From Verrucomicrobiota bacterium (GTDB lineage Bacteria; Verrucomicrobiota; Verrucomicrobiia; Limisphaerales; J093): a DNA stretch of 64,000 nucleotides. The position numbers and the translations under genes were made by a program. Location: the NCBI GenBank assembly GCA_029556615.1, contig JAKQDD010000134.1:1-64000 (forward strand), given 5' to 3'. Positions within the stretch are counted from its first letter, which is position 1; every line of letters begins with the position of its first letter. This document shows positions 10,416 to 20,145 of this stretch, in pieces. Under the pieces are notes generated by a model that worked only from the letters and a program-made list of their open reading frames with translations, searched no databases and was not told the origin of the DNA.

Positions 10416-11194
10416 GTCAGGGAAACGCGGAGTCCGTCGTAGGCGAAGGCGACGCCCTCGGGCAGTTCCGCCTGATCGACGTCGTGATCGAAGTCATGGG
10501 TCAGATGAGTGAAGAAGGTCTGTCGGGCGGCGATGCGTCGGGCGGTGGTGAGGGCCTCGTCGAGGCACATGTGGGTCGGGTGGGGCGACCGGCGGAGGGC
10601 GTCGAGCACGGCCACCTCGACGCCGCGGATGCGGTCCACAACGGCGGGCGGCACCTCTTTGCAGTCGCTGAGATAAGCGATGCGCGGCCGGTTCCCCTGG
10701 GAGAAGAGGAAGCCGAGGGTTGTCAGGCTGCCGTGGGGAAGCGGGAACGGGGTGATGTCGAGGTCGCCAAGGCGGAATGGGCCGTCGATGAGGTGTGGTT
10801 CGGGGATGAAATACCCGCGGGGAATGGGGCCGCCGTGGAAGGCGTAGTTGAAGACGCGGCGCAGGGCGTCGAGCGTGGCGGCGGAGGCGTAGAGGGGCAG
10901 GGGACCGTTCCTGAGATCGCAGAAGCGCCGGCAGTCGTCCAGCCCCATGATGTGGTCGGCGTGCGCATGGGTGAAGAGGACGGCATCGAGCCATCGGATG
11001 TTCTCGCGCAGGATCTGCAATCGGAACTCGGGTGTGGTATCAACCACGAGCTTGACGGCTCCCGTGGCAAGGTAGACCGAGGGCCGGGTGCGATGGTTCC
11101 TGGGGTTGGCGAGGAACGAGGGGGGATATTCCTTCCCAATGATGGGCACCCCCTGCGACGTGCCGCTGCCGAGAAATGTCAGCTCGAGTCCCAT
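10412..11194 (-). CDS. MBL-fold metallo-hydrolase (PhnP-like)
   Basis: [16 protein letters not shown]...[15 protein letters not shown] (HxHxDH). Confidence 0.85.
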   Translation of the reverse strand: MGLELTFLGSGTSQGVPIIGKEYPPSFLANPRNHRTRPSVYLATGAVKLVVDTTPEFRLQILRENIRWLDAVLFTHAHADHIMGLDDCRRFCDLRNGPLPLYASAATLDALRRVFNYAFHGGPIPRGYFIPEPHLIDGPFRLGDLDITPFPLPHGSLTTLGFLFSQGNRPRIAYLSDCKEVPPAVVDRIRGVEVAVLDALRRSPHPTHMCLDEALTTARRIAARQTFFTHLTHDFDHDVDQAELPEGVAFAYDGLRVSLT

Positions 11195-11489
11195 GACCGG
11201 TTTCGTTGGCGTCACGCTATCGCGGCTGCCGTGCCGGAATCAAGCGTCGGACCTCAGAGCCTGTTCAGTGACAGAGGAGAGACGACGGAGATCTGAAGGA
11301 AAAGTGCAGGGAGGGCCGGCGCACTCGAAGACCTGTCGGCCGCGCCGGCCCCCCCCGATCCACGCGGTAGCGTTTTGGAGTGCGACTGCCCTCAGCCGCC
11401 TTCCCACAGAGAACCGAGCACAGTTGAGCTTTCCAATTCCGGGGGTCCCTTTATACAATATGGGGGAGGCGGCGGCCTCGGATCGACTC

Positions 11490-13199
11490 ATGCTGAGCAC
11501 CCTGCGCATACGGAACATCGCGTTGGTCGCAGATCTGACCTGGGAGCTGGCGCCGGGCTATGTGGCGATCACCGGGGAGACCGGGGCGGGCAAGTCGATT
11601 CTGATCGACGCGCTCGGCCTGGTGCTGGGGGGGCGTGCGGATCGCACCTTGCTTCGGAGCGGGGCGGAAAACGGGAGCGTCGAGGCGGTCTTCGAGTTGC
11701 CCGGGTCGCGTGCGGCGCAGGGGGAATGGCTGGGCGCGAACGGGCTCGAGGCCGCGCCGGATGGTCTCCTGGTTCTGAAACGCACGATCACGGCGGCGGG
11801 CGCCAATCGGCAATACGTGAACGGAGCCCCGACCAGTCTCGCCATCCTCAGCCGGATCGGCGATGGGCTGGTGGATTTCCACGGGGCCCACGAACACCAG
11901 TCCCTGCTTCATCCGGCGCGGCAGTTGGCCATCCTGGACGCGTTCGGAGGGCTCGAGGACGAAGTCAAAGCGGTGCGCGAGGGGGTGTTGCGCCGACAGT
12001 CGCTGGACCGGGCGCTGGCGGAGTCGGGGGGCGACGAGCGGACCCAGCTTCAGCGGCTGGATTTGCTGAGGTTTCAGGCGCAGGAAATCGAGGCTGCCCA
12101 GCTCCGTCCCGAGGAGGAGCAGGAGCTTGATGCCGAGTACACCCGAGCCCACAACGCTGCCCGGCTGCTGGATCTGGCCGAGATGGCACGCCAGGGGTTG
12201 AGCGACGATGAAGGGTCCGTCCGGGCTCGAATGGGCGAGGTCGGTAGGCTCTTGCGGGAGTTGGGCCGTCTGGACCCTGGCGCGGAGGGCTTTTGCGGGC
12301 TGCTCGATCAGGCGGGGGGCGTGCTCCAGGACCTCGAGCGCGAGTTAAGCCGGTACCGGGACCGCATCGACATCGATCCGGCCCGGCTCCAGGCGCTCGA
12401 GGATCGCCTCAACCTCATCCAGAGCCTCAAACGCAAGTACGGATCCACGGTCGCCGAGGTGCTCCGCTACGGGGCACTGGCTCGGGAGGAACTGGCGGGG
12501 ATCGAAGGCCGCGCCGGGAGCCGAGCCCGGATCGAGGCGGAACGGGAGGCGTTGAACCAGACGCTCATCGCGGCCGGACACGCGTTATCCAAACGGCGGC
12601 AGGCAGTCATCCCGCGCCTGGTGCGGCACGTCCTGCGCCAGTTGCAGGACCTGGGTTTCCGGCAGTCGCGCTTTGACATCCTGCTGGCCGGCGCGCCGCC
12701 GGCTGCGGACGCCGAGGGCGTGCCGGCAGGTCCGGGGCTCACGGGGTTCGATGGCCTCGAGTTTCAGTTCTCGCCGAATCCCGGGGAACCGATGCAACCG
12801 CTGCGGGCGATTGCGTCTTCGGGCGAGCTGGCCCGCGTGATGCTCGCCCTGAAGACGGTGCTGGCGGCCGAGGACAACGTGCCGGTGCTGGTGTTCGACG
12901 AGGTCGACGCAAACGTGGGAGGGGAAACCGCGAACGTGCTCGGGGTCAAGATGCGGCAGATTGCCGGGCGCCGGCAGGTGCTGTGCATCACCCATCTTGC
13001 ACCGGTCGCGGCGCGAGCCTCCGCCCATTATGCGGTGACGAAGCACGTGCGCGATGGACGTTCCGTGACCGAGATCGAGCAGTTGGACCGGGAAGGGCGG
13101 ATCCGGGAGTTGGCCCGGATGCTGGGTGGCGCCAGTGCCGCCGCGCGGCGTCACGCGGAAGCGCTGGTCGCGGAAAACACAGCAGCCCAGGGGGCATGA
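11490..13199 (+). CDS. recN: DNA repair protein RecN
   Basis: MLSTLRIRNIALVADLTWELAPGYVAITGETGAGKSILIDALGLVLGGRAD...VLVFDEVDANVGGETANVLG...QVLCITHLAPVAA. Confidence 0.95.
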   Translation: MLSTLRIRNIALVADLTWELAPGYVAITGETGAGKSILIDALGLVLGGRADRTLLRSGAENGSVEAVFELPGSRAAQGEWLGANGLEAAPDGLLVLKRTITAAGANRQYVNGAPTSLAILSRIGDGLVDFHGAHEHQSLLHPARQLAILDAFGGLEDEVKAVREGVLRRQSLDRALAESGGDERTQLQRLDLLRFQAQEIEAAQLRPEEEQELDAEYTRAHNAARLLDLAEMARQGLSDDEGSVRARMGEVGRLLRELGRLDPGAEGFCGLLDQAGGVLQDLERELSRYRDRIDIDPARLQALEDRLNLIQSLKRKYGSTVAEVLRYGALAREELAGIEGRAGSRARIEAEREALNQTLIAAGHALSKRRQAVIPRLVRHVLRQLQDLGFRQSRFDILLAGAPPAADAEGVPAGPGLTGFDGLEFQFSPNPGEPMQPLRAIASSGELARVMLALKTVLAAEDNVPVLVFDEVDANVGGETANVLGVKMRQIAGRRQVLCITHLAPVAARASAHYAVTKHVRDGRSVTEIEQLDREGRIRELARMLGGASAAARRHAEALVAENTAAQGA

Positions 13200-13342
13200 G
13201 AGGACGGAGGACGAGCAAGCAGGGAGCGTGGAGCCAGAGCTCAGAGCAGCACAGGCTACCTGACGCCACTCACGTTCGCATGTTTTACACCTTCTCGGTC
13301 AACGCACAGCCGGCGCCTTTCATCACTCAAGGCATGCGGGCA

Positions 13343-13573
13343 TTAGCCGTTGCCGCCGGTGCGGAGTCGCCGGGGGCGGCGTGCGAAGAAGTAGATGAGC
13401 GCACCCAGGATGTGCGTGAAGAGGATGATCACGATCCACACCAGCTTGTCATTCCCTTCGCTCGGTTCGTGCAGGGCACAGTCCACCAACATCCAGATCC
13501 AGAAGACCGTGCCCGCAATCGCCAACAGAACGCCAAGGAAGAAAATCGGCAGTACGATCAGGTCTAGTCCCAT
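13343..13573 (-). CDS. PLDc_N-domain small membrane protein
   Basis: Two hydrophobic helices with WIWMLVDCALHEPSEGNDKLVWIVIILFTHILGALIYFFARR. Confidence 0.7.
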   Translation of the reverse strand: MGLDLIVLPIFFLGVLLAIAGTVFWIWMLVDCALHEPSEGNDKLVWIVIILFTHILGALIYFFARRPRRLRTGGNG

Positions 13574-14022
13574 CGCTTGAGTCTCCACAGGGTTGCTCCG
13601 CCACATCACCAGGTTCCAGTCGGTGTCTCTCTCCATCAATACTCCCGTTATCGGATCCGTCGATTACAATCCCCGGCGGACTGTGCAGGCCCGCCCGCGG
13701 CTACAGATGGGTCCCCGCGAAGCCGGCTCTTCCCCCCCGATCGGCGATCCGGCCCGAATCTGTGCAGGGAGGGTGCCTCGCCGATTCAGGGCGGAGCACC
13801 GATTGCCGTCCGCAGGGAGATGCTGTAGCCGCCCGCGCCGAGGGCGGCTGGCTGTGAACCCCTATCGCTCCGCCCGGGACAGAGCACAGAGGACAGTCCC
13901 CTGTACCCGCCTCGGTCAGCGCCCGCGGCTACAGGTTGATCCTGCAGCCGCCCTTCCGCTGCCGCGGCAGTGGGTCGGCGTTGGGCATTGAACATGACCC
14001 CCGGGGGCGCTAGGCTGACTTC

Positions 14023-14583
14023 ATGAATACGATACGACGCTCGATCTGTTGTCGGCTCTGCTCGCTGGGTCTGGTTCTCACCCTCGCCGGGGCGGTCCTT
14101 GCCCCTTGCGGTCGGGCGGCGGACGGCGAATCCGAGTTCAGCAAAGCGGTCATCGATCTCGGCATGGTCGTGAAGGACGCCGGACGAACCGCAGCATTTC
14201 TGACCAACGCCATCGGGTTCAAGGAGGTGCGCGGTTTCCCGGTCACGAGTGAACTGGGCCGCAAGATCGGTCTGATCGACGGGCACGCAGTCGACGTGCG
14301 GGTTTTTGTGCTTGAGGACGGTGAGCCCGCGACCCGGATCAAGGTCCTGTCGTTCCCGGAGGCGGGTAGCAAGCCGGCGGACCAGGCGTGGATTCACTCG
14401 ACCCTCGGGTTCCGGTACTTGACCCTGTACGTGAAGGACATCAACCGCGCTCTCGAGCGGTTGAAGAAGGCGCAGGTCAACCTCCTGGGCGAGACGCCGG
14501 TCGATCTCGGGGGCGGGACTTCCCTGGTCGCCGTGAAGGATCCCGACGGCAACTTCATCGAGCTGATCGGACCGCGCCGCTAG
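14023..14583 (+). CDS. Exported VOC/glyoxalase-fold protein
   Basis: Signal peptide then VIDLGMVVKDAGRTAAFLTNAIGFKEVRG...VAVKDPDGNFIELI. Confidence 0.75.
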   Translation: MNTIRRSICCRLCSLGLVLTLAGAVLAPCGRAADGESEFSKAVIDLGMVVKDAGRTAAFLTNAIGFKEVRGFPVTSELGRKIGLIDGHAVDVRVFVLEDGEPATRIKVLSFPEAGSKPADQAWIHSTLGFRYLTLYVKDINRALERLKKAQVNLLGETPVDLGGGTSLVAVKDPDGNFIELIGPRR

Positions 14584-14669
14584 AGTCCTCGACTTGTGGA
14601 ACGTGTGGTCAACAGGTCAAGTATGCTCCCTGCGGTTCCAGGCCTTCCCTCCTTCCGTCGAGGACTCTA
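14581..14669. repeat. Short palindrome-ended dispersed repeat, copy 1
   Basis: TAGAGTCCTCGAC ... GTCGAGGACTCTA perfect 13 bp terminal inverted repeats; interior similar to 20055-20145. Confidence 0.85.
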
Positions 14670-14782
14670 CGATGGCGGGGCGCGGAAGAGAGGGTGGGCA
14701 AGCACAGCAGGGTCTTCATGAACCTCAGGACCCGAGCTGGGTCTGAGGCGGCGCCTTTTCGCTGGAACTCGATCGAGCAGCT

Positions 14783-15003
14783 AGTGTGGTGTCCCTCAAA
14801 GGGGTGGACATTCGCGCCAAAGCGAATCCTGACAAACCGGCAGCCGCCACCAGCGCGCTCGACGGTTCGGGCACGGTGATTCTCAGATCGCGGAAGTCGA
14901 CGAAGTCCGTTCCGCCTCCGGACCCATCGGTGCCATAGCCAGGGGTGGTGATGCCCGCGAGGTTCAGATCGACGTACTGATAATCGACAATCCACTTCCG
15001 TCT
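14783..15003 (-). pseudogene. 3' remnant of a PEP-CTERM-sorted protein gene
   Basis: Minus strand RKWIVDYQYVDLNLAGITTPGYGTDGSGGGTDFVDFRDLRITVPEPSSALVAAAGLSGFALARM; VPEP plus hydrophobic stretch, in-frame TGA shortly upstream, no start codon. Confidence 0.65.
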
Positions 15004-15086
15004 CGTGGTTCAACCGCTGACGATTGTCAGACCTGACCCCTCCGGCCTCGGTGAGGGCGGCGCGAAGGCTGTTCGCGTTTTCCTCA

Positions 15087-18000
15087 TCACCGGCCATGGT
15101 CAGCGCCTGCGGCCACAGACTCGGCCTGCGCCTGTAGTTCGGTCCGGAGTCGCACCGGTCCGAGCAGGCCGGCGGGCAACAGCGGGGCATCCTTGCTCAC
15201 GGTGGGCGCGAGGAGGAAGCTCATCCTCTGGCCGGCCGGGAGCGCGGCGTCGCCGACGAGGCGGTTGTTCCAGACATTGACGATCTCGATCTCGAGCGTG
15301 TTGCTGCCGGGGCGCGCCGCATCGGTGATGTCGAACTGGAACGGCGCCAGCCAGCGTGTGCCGATTTCTCGTCCATTCACCCGTACCGTGGCGAGGTCGC
15401 GCACGGAGCCGAGATCAAGGATCAGGCGGGCTCCGGCCTCGGTGGCGACGGGTGAGGGCAGGGCAAAAGGCTTGCGGTAGACCGCCGCGCCGGAGAAATG
15501 GCGGATGCCGGCGTCGGGGTGGCGGGTCCAGTCGACAAGCGGTTCGAACGTCACGCGCTCCGGCGCGCCCCGGCCGGGTGCGAACTGCACGTCCCAGGGG
15601 CCATCGAGGACGCGAGTGTCGGGCATGGCCGGCACCGTCAGCCTGCGGGTCGTGCCGTCGGCCATGAGCAACTCGTAGTCGCCCCGTTGGGCGGCCTGCG
15701 CGGCGATCCTGCGGCCGGTTCGCGTGAGTTGCAGTCCGGGGCCGCCGCCGGAGCGGTCCGGTCGCGGCATGGCGCGGGCGAGGTCTGCGACCTCGGAGTC
15801 ATTCAAGGCGCGGCCGATTTCCTGGACCTCACCCGCCTGGCCACGGAACTGGGCGAGGGGACCGGCTTGGGCGCCCGAGTGTACCACGTGCTCGCTGCGC
15901 AACCCGGTGGCAGCCGGGACGCCGTCGAGGTAGAGAGTGGGCTGGCCGTCGCGATAGACGACCGCGAGATGGGTCCAGTCCCGCAAGGGGGCCGTGTGGA
16001 CCAGGGTGGCGGCGAAGTAGTTTGCGGCGTGCTCGAGGACGCTCACGCCGTTCGTGCCCACGGCGAGGCCGCAGCCGGCGTGGCCGGTGCTGGCGAACTG
16101 GTTGCCGTGGGGAGCGGCCAGCAGATCGTTGCGTTTCCAGCCCAGGGCGGCGGCGCCCTGGCGGGAGGCGCTCTGCAACTCCGTGGCGGCTTCGGGCTTG
16201 ACCCACGCGGCCAACGTGAAGTGGTTGGGCGGGATCACGGCGGTCGCGGTGGCGGCGGATGGGACCCGGGTGCCGAGCAGTTCGCGGCCGTCGCGCTGAA
16301 CGGAGACAATCCGGTTCGCGGCGTCCACCGCCCGGTCGCGCAGGACGACGAACACCGAGCCGTGCGGGCCGAAGGCAAGGGGCAGTCGCACGATGCCGTT
16401 GCTGACATCGTACACCGCGGGCCGCTCGATGCGGCCGGAGTCCGGCCACCACAACTCCGGGGCCTTGTCGCCGGCGCGCAACGCGACGGTCGCCGTCAGT
16501 GGCGAGGGCTTGGGATGCGCCACAAAGTAGAGATCCGCAGCCCCCGACCGGCGATGGGTGAAGCGGAGAGGGGCGGACGCCTCGAAATCGGTTGCGGAGC
16601 CGAGGGCCAGCAGCACGTCTGCCAACGGCCGGCCCCAGACGACGCGGCCTCGGCCGAAGGTGCGTTCCCCGGGTTGGGCGGTGTTGGCACCGCCCCAGAG
16701 TTCCGCAGCCAGTTGTCGCACTTCGGCATCGCATCGCGGATGGTTCTGCAGGCTCGGGGAGCGCGAGGGCGGCCTGCCCAAGACGGTGGCCCCGGCTTTG
16801 ACGAGGTCGCGGACTTTGCGCAGAACCTCCGGGCGCATGGTGTCGAGTTCCGGCAGCACGAGCACGCGGTAGGTGGTGCCGTGGGGCAGGGTCAGGACGC
16901 CATCCTTCACGGACAACTTCGTCTCGATCACGTCGGCGTTGATGTAATCGAAGTCGCGGCCGGGCGGCAGTTGGGGCTGACGGACGCCGGTCATCTTCGG
17001 GGCGTCTTCGCCGATGAAATAGGCCACGTCGGCGACGCGGTGGCCTTGTTGCAGCAGCCAGCAGCAGCGGCGGAGGTAGTCCACCCACGTCTTGCTCCGC
17101 TCGAACCAGGTATTATGCCGGTTGAATTCGGTGCCGAACCACGCATTGACGCCGGGCACTTTGTCCTCCCACGGCTGGTGGATGCAGACGTGCAGGACGA
17201 AGTGATTCACGCCTTCACAGAACGCCCAATCGCCGCGGGCCTTGAGCGCCGCGGGCGCGTTCTGGAACGCCGGGCCGCCGGTGAAGGACTCTGCGGAGAC
17301 GAACGGCTTGCCGTAGGTGTTGGCGCACGAGGAGGCCGCGCGGCACTCGATCGAGCCCAGGTCGCCGGTGACCCAGTATTCGCCGCCGATGCGGTCCGAC
17401 TCGCCGCCATACTTCAGGAACTCGCCCGGGAAACCCCAGTGCCCGTAGTTCTCGAGCCACAGGCCCAGCCCGTGCGGCCTGCAGGCGTCGCGCAAACCGC
17501 CCACGTAATCCGTGGCCACCCGGTCCGCGACCAGCCGTCGCAGATCCCAGAGGAAGCGCTCGCTTTGGTCGGCGCTGCCGACCAGGCGTCCGCTCAGGAC
17601 CGGCAGCCACGGCTTGGGATCGTAGCCGTAACGCCGCCGGAATTGGGCGTCGAAGCCGTCGGTCCAGTTCTGCGACCCCATCTCATAGCTGTCCGCCACC
17701 ACCCGCTTGAACGCCTTCCGCTCGGACGCCGGCAGGCGGCGGAGCACCTCGCCGATGAACGCGTCGAAATGCTGCTGCGCCAGCGCGCGGTTCATCTTGT
17801 CGACTTCGAGTCCCTGGCCCTCGGGTGAGGCCGGGGAGTTCCTCATGCCGGTCGGCGTCATGCCGATGCGCTGGAGGACCCACTCGCCCGCCGGCACATC
17901 CCAGGTGAGCGTGCCGTCGGCGGCGACCTGCCGGGTCAGATCGCGGACTTCCGCGGCGGGAATGACGAGCTCCCCGGAATCCGGTTCCGCCTGGGTTGGC

Positions 18001-19019
18001 CAGAGGTAGGCGTCCCAGAGCGGCAGCGGCGTGGGGTGCATTTTGCCCAGCTGTTTCTCGATAACGGACTCGAGCCGCGCCGCGCCGGAGAGGTTCACTT
18101 CGGCCAGAACCGCCGGGCCGCCGGTCGAGACCTCCGAGAAGACGACCCGGAACCGGTTGGCGGTGGTGGGTGGGATCGACACCGTGACCGGGCCGCGTGG
18201 CAGGAAGCCCACGCCGAGCGCCATGTTCGATCGGTCGCATGAGAAGCGCCGGACGGTCTGCCAGCCGCCAGTGGCCGCGGCCACTTGAAGGTCGCACTGC
18301 GCAGCCAGGGCCCGCTCGCCGGGGACGATCTCGATCGAACGCGCGGTGAAGGGCGTGTCCACGGCAAACTCGACGATGATGGGGCTCTCGCCGCGCCCGG
18401 CCCGGGCGGGGAACTCGATGGACGTGGCGCTGTCGCCATCCGCGAGTCTCGACGCGTCGGCAACCCCGGGCGTGCAGCTCACGCGCGGCGCGTGGTGGCG
18501 CAGCGAATCCGCATCGTGCCGGGGTGCGGGAAACGCGAGCAGCACGACATCCTGGAACGGCTCCCGGGGGACGGGCAATCTTCCGGTGAATCGCTGCGGG
18601 CCGGTCACGCGCATCTCCGCGGTGGCGAGATAGCGCATCGTCTCGGTGGATTGGATCCACGGGCCGCCGGACTGGCTCCAGCCGGGGCAGTTGAACATGC
18701 CGATGTTGACCCCGACGCGCCCGCCCTCGCAGATGGCGTGTTCGATCAGCGCCCACCATTCCGGGGAGAGCACCTTGATGTCGCCGGCCGGCACGTCGTC
18801 AAGATGGATATTGCCGATGAGCGCCTCGCCGATGCCGACGCGGGCCATCGCCTCGAGATCGCGCGTGATGCCCTCCTTCGAGAGGTGGTCACTGATCCAA
18901 TACCAATAGCACCAGGGTTTGGTTTGGTCCGGCGGGTTGGCAAAGCCGGATTCAAGGCGCCCGGCAGCCAACGCGGCGAAGGCCGGAAGCACGGCAAGGA
19001 GAAGGCGAAGTGATTTCAT
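15087..19019 (-). CDS. GH106-like (alpha-L-rhamnosidase family) glycoside hydrolase with LamG-like insertion
   Basis: FANPPDQTKPWCYWYWISDHLSKEGITRDLEAMARVGIGEALIGNI N-terminus; LamG-like FTLAAWVKPE...WTHLAVVYRDGQPTLYLDG. Confidence 0.75.
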   Translation of the reverse strand: MKSLRLLLAVLPAFAALAAGRLESGFANPPDQTKPWCYWYWISDHLSKEGITRDLEAMARVGIGEALIGNIHLDDVPAGDIKVLSPEWWALIEHAICEGGRVGVNIGMFNCPGWSQSGGPWIQSTETMRYLATAEMRVTGPQRFTGRLPVPREPFQDVVLLAFPAPRHDADSLRHHAPRVSCTPGVADASRLADGDSATSIEFPARAGRGESPIIVEFAVDTPFTARSIEIVPGERALAAQCDLQVAAATGGWQTVRRFSCDRSNMALGVGFLPRGPVTVSIPPTTANRFRVVFSEVSTGGPAVLAEVNLSGAARLESVIEKQLGKMHPTPLPLWDAYLWPTQAEPDSGELVIPAAEVRDLTRQVAADGTLTWDVPAGEWVLQRIGMTPTGMRNSPASPEGQGLEVDKMNRALAQQHFDAFIGEVLRRLPASERKAFKRVVADSYEMGSQNWTDGFDAQFRRRYGYDPKPWLPVLSGRLVGSADQSERFLWDLRRLVADRVATDYVGGLRDACRPHGLGLWLENYGHWGFPGEFLKYGGESDRIGGEYWVTGDLGSIECRAASSCANTYGKPFVSAESFTGGPAFQNAPAALKARGDWAFCEGVNHFVLHVCIHQPWEDKVPGVNAWFGTEFNRHNTWFERSKTWVDYLRRCCWLLQQGHRVADVAYFIGEDAPKMTGVRQPQLPPGRDFDYINADVIETKLSVKDGVLTLPHGTTYRVLVLPELDTMRPEVLRKVRDLVKAGATVLGRPPSRSPSLQNHPRCDAEVRQLAAELWGGANTAQPGERTFGRGRVVWGRPLADVLLALGSATDFEASAPLRFTHRRSGAADLYFVAHPKPSPLTATVALRAGDKAPELWWPDSGRIERPAVYDVSNGIVRLPLAFGPHGSVFVVLRDRAVDAANRIVSVQRDGRELLGTRVPSAATATAVIPPNHFTLAAWVKPEAATELQSASRQGAAALGWKRNDLLAAPHGNQFASTGHAGCGLAVGTNGVSVLEHAANYFAATLVHTAPLRDWTHLAVVYRDGQPTLYLDGVPAATGLRSEHVVHSGAQAGPLAQFRGQAGEVQEIGRALNDSEVADLARAMPRPDRSGGGPGLQLTRTGRRIAAQAAQRGDYELLMADGTTRRLTVPAMPDTRVLDGPWDVQFAPGRGAPERVTFEPLVDWTRHPDAGIRHFSGAAVYRKPFALPSPVATEAGARLILDLGSVRDLATVRVNGREIGTRWLAPFQFDITDAARPGSNTLEIEIVNVWNNRLVGDAALPAGQRMSFLLAPTVSKDAPLLPAGLLGPVRLRTELQAQAESVAAGADHGR

Positions 19020-19189
19020 AGCACGGCGGAGATGTTCCGGGAATGCCGGGCCAGCGCAAGCCTGCGCTGGGAGGCAACCGGTTCGATGCCGACGGAGAGG
19101 CGGACGATGTGGGGACTGACACCGAATGGCGTGCGCCGATCGAGGGGCATGGAGGGCATCGTGGTCAGGACGGGGATGCAGTCCCGCCT

Positions 19190-20056
19190 TCAAGCGGCAA
19201 GACGCGGAACGTTGCGGTGCAGGACGAGGGTCCCGATCGGGTGCCCGATGTGCCGGGCCACGACCGGACACTTGACCTTGAACAGGAAGACGAGGTTTCG
19301 ATCGCAGCCCTCGAGGGACTCGAAGTTGGCCTGGCCCTTGGCGATGATCAGACCCGCCTCCGCAAAGCGCCGTCGAAACTCCGCGCCGCAGACCTCGAGC
19401 ACCACGCCCGGAGTGCCGCTGCCGGTGTCCATCACCGGGATCCAGCCCTCGAGGCCGGCCACCGCCGCATCGGCGCGAAGCGCGTCGTTGATGGCCGGAC
19501 CGCCCTTGACGACGACGGTGATTCGCTCCCGCGGCAGCAGTTCGAGTAGAAGCCGGTCAAACACCAGCTCTCCGGCATTGTCCGCGAGAAAGAGAATGTC
19601 CGGTGCCGCTGCCGCCGCGGCGAAGAACCCCTCGACGTCGCCCTGGAGAGGCGCAGCGTAGGAGGTCTCGATCGCCGCGGGGATCTGCGCCGCCGTCAAG
19701 TCGCCCTTGACGCCGAAGTCGATGGCGTTGGCGGCGATGGCGAGCTTCACGACAGCCGCGCGCGGGTTCGCCGCTGCCCTCAGGCGCTCGCGCCAGGCGG
19801 GGAGCAGCGCCAGCGCGAGCCGGTTGGACTCCTCTTTGGCGCGCCGATAGGGGTCAGCCTGCCCGGTCAGCTCGCGAACTCTGCGGTGAATGGCCGCTCC
19901 GAATCGGGCCGGCGTCTGGTCGAGATCCATCTGGCTGGCCTGCCGGAGCACCTCGCGCAGAATCCGCTCGTGGACTTTCGGGTCGTCGGTCGCCAGGCGG
20001 GCGACATTGAGGGCTTGCGACACAAAACAGGAGAGACAGTCCAGGGTGCTGTTCAT
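19190..20056 (-). CDS. DUF89/ARMT1-like damage-control phosphatase
   Basis: MNSTLDCLSCFVSQAL...DILFLADNAGELVFDRLLLELL...NFESL...VFLFKVKCPVVA. Confidence 0.85.
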   Translation of the reverse strand: MNSTLDCLSCFVSQALNVARLATDDPKVHERILREVLRQASQMDLDQTPARFGAAIHRRVRELTGQADPYRRAKEESNRLALALLPAWRERLRAAANPRAAVVKLAIAANAIDFGVKGDLTAAQIPAAIETSYAAPLQGDVEGFFAAAAAAPDILFLADNAGELVFDRLLLELLPRERITVVVKGGPAINDALRADAAVAGLEGWIPVMDTGSGTPGVVLEVCGAEFRRRFAEAGLIIAKGQANFESLEGCDRNLVFLFKVKCPVVARHIGHPIGTLVLHRNVPRLAA

Positions 20057-20145
20057 CGAGTCCTCGATTTGTGGAACGCGTCGTCAGCAGGTCAAGCATT
20101 GTCCGGTCCGGTCCCAGGCCTCCCCTCCTCCCGTCGAGGACTCGA
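20055..20145. repeat. Short palindrome-ended dispersed repeat, copy 2
   Basis: ATCGAGTCCTCGA ... TCGAGGACTCGAT ends; shared interior TTGTGGAACG.GT.GTCA.CAGGTCAAG...CCAGGCCT.CCCTCCT.CCGTCGAGGACTC. Confidence 0.85.

Noticed and set aside
11088-11489. N-terminal extension of RecN ORF
   Set aside because: RecN homology begins at MLSTLRIRNIALV (11490); upstream part overlaps the MBL gene.
15498-17828. 776 aa plus-strand ORF
   Set aside because: Antisense shadow of the GH106-like gene; low-complexity VG/GR composition.
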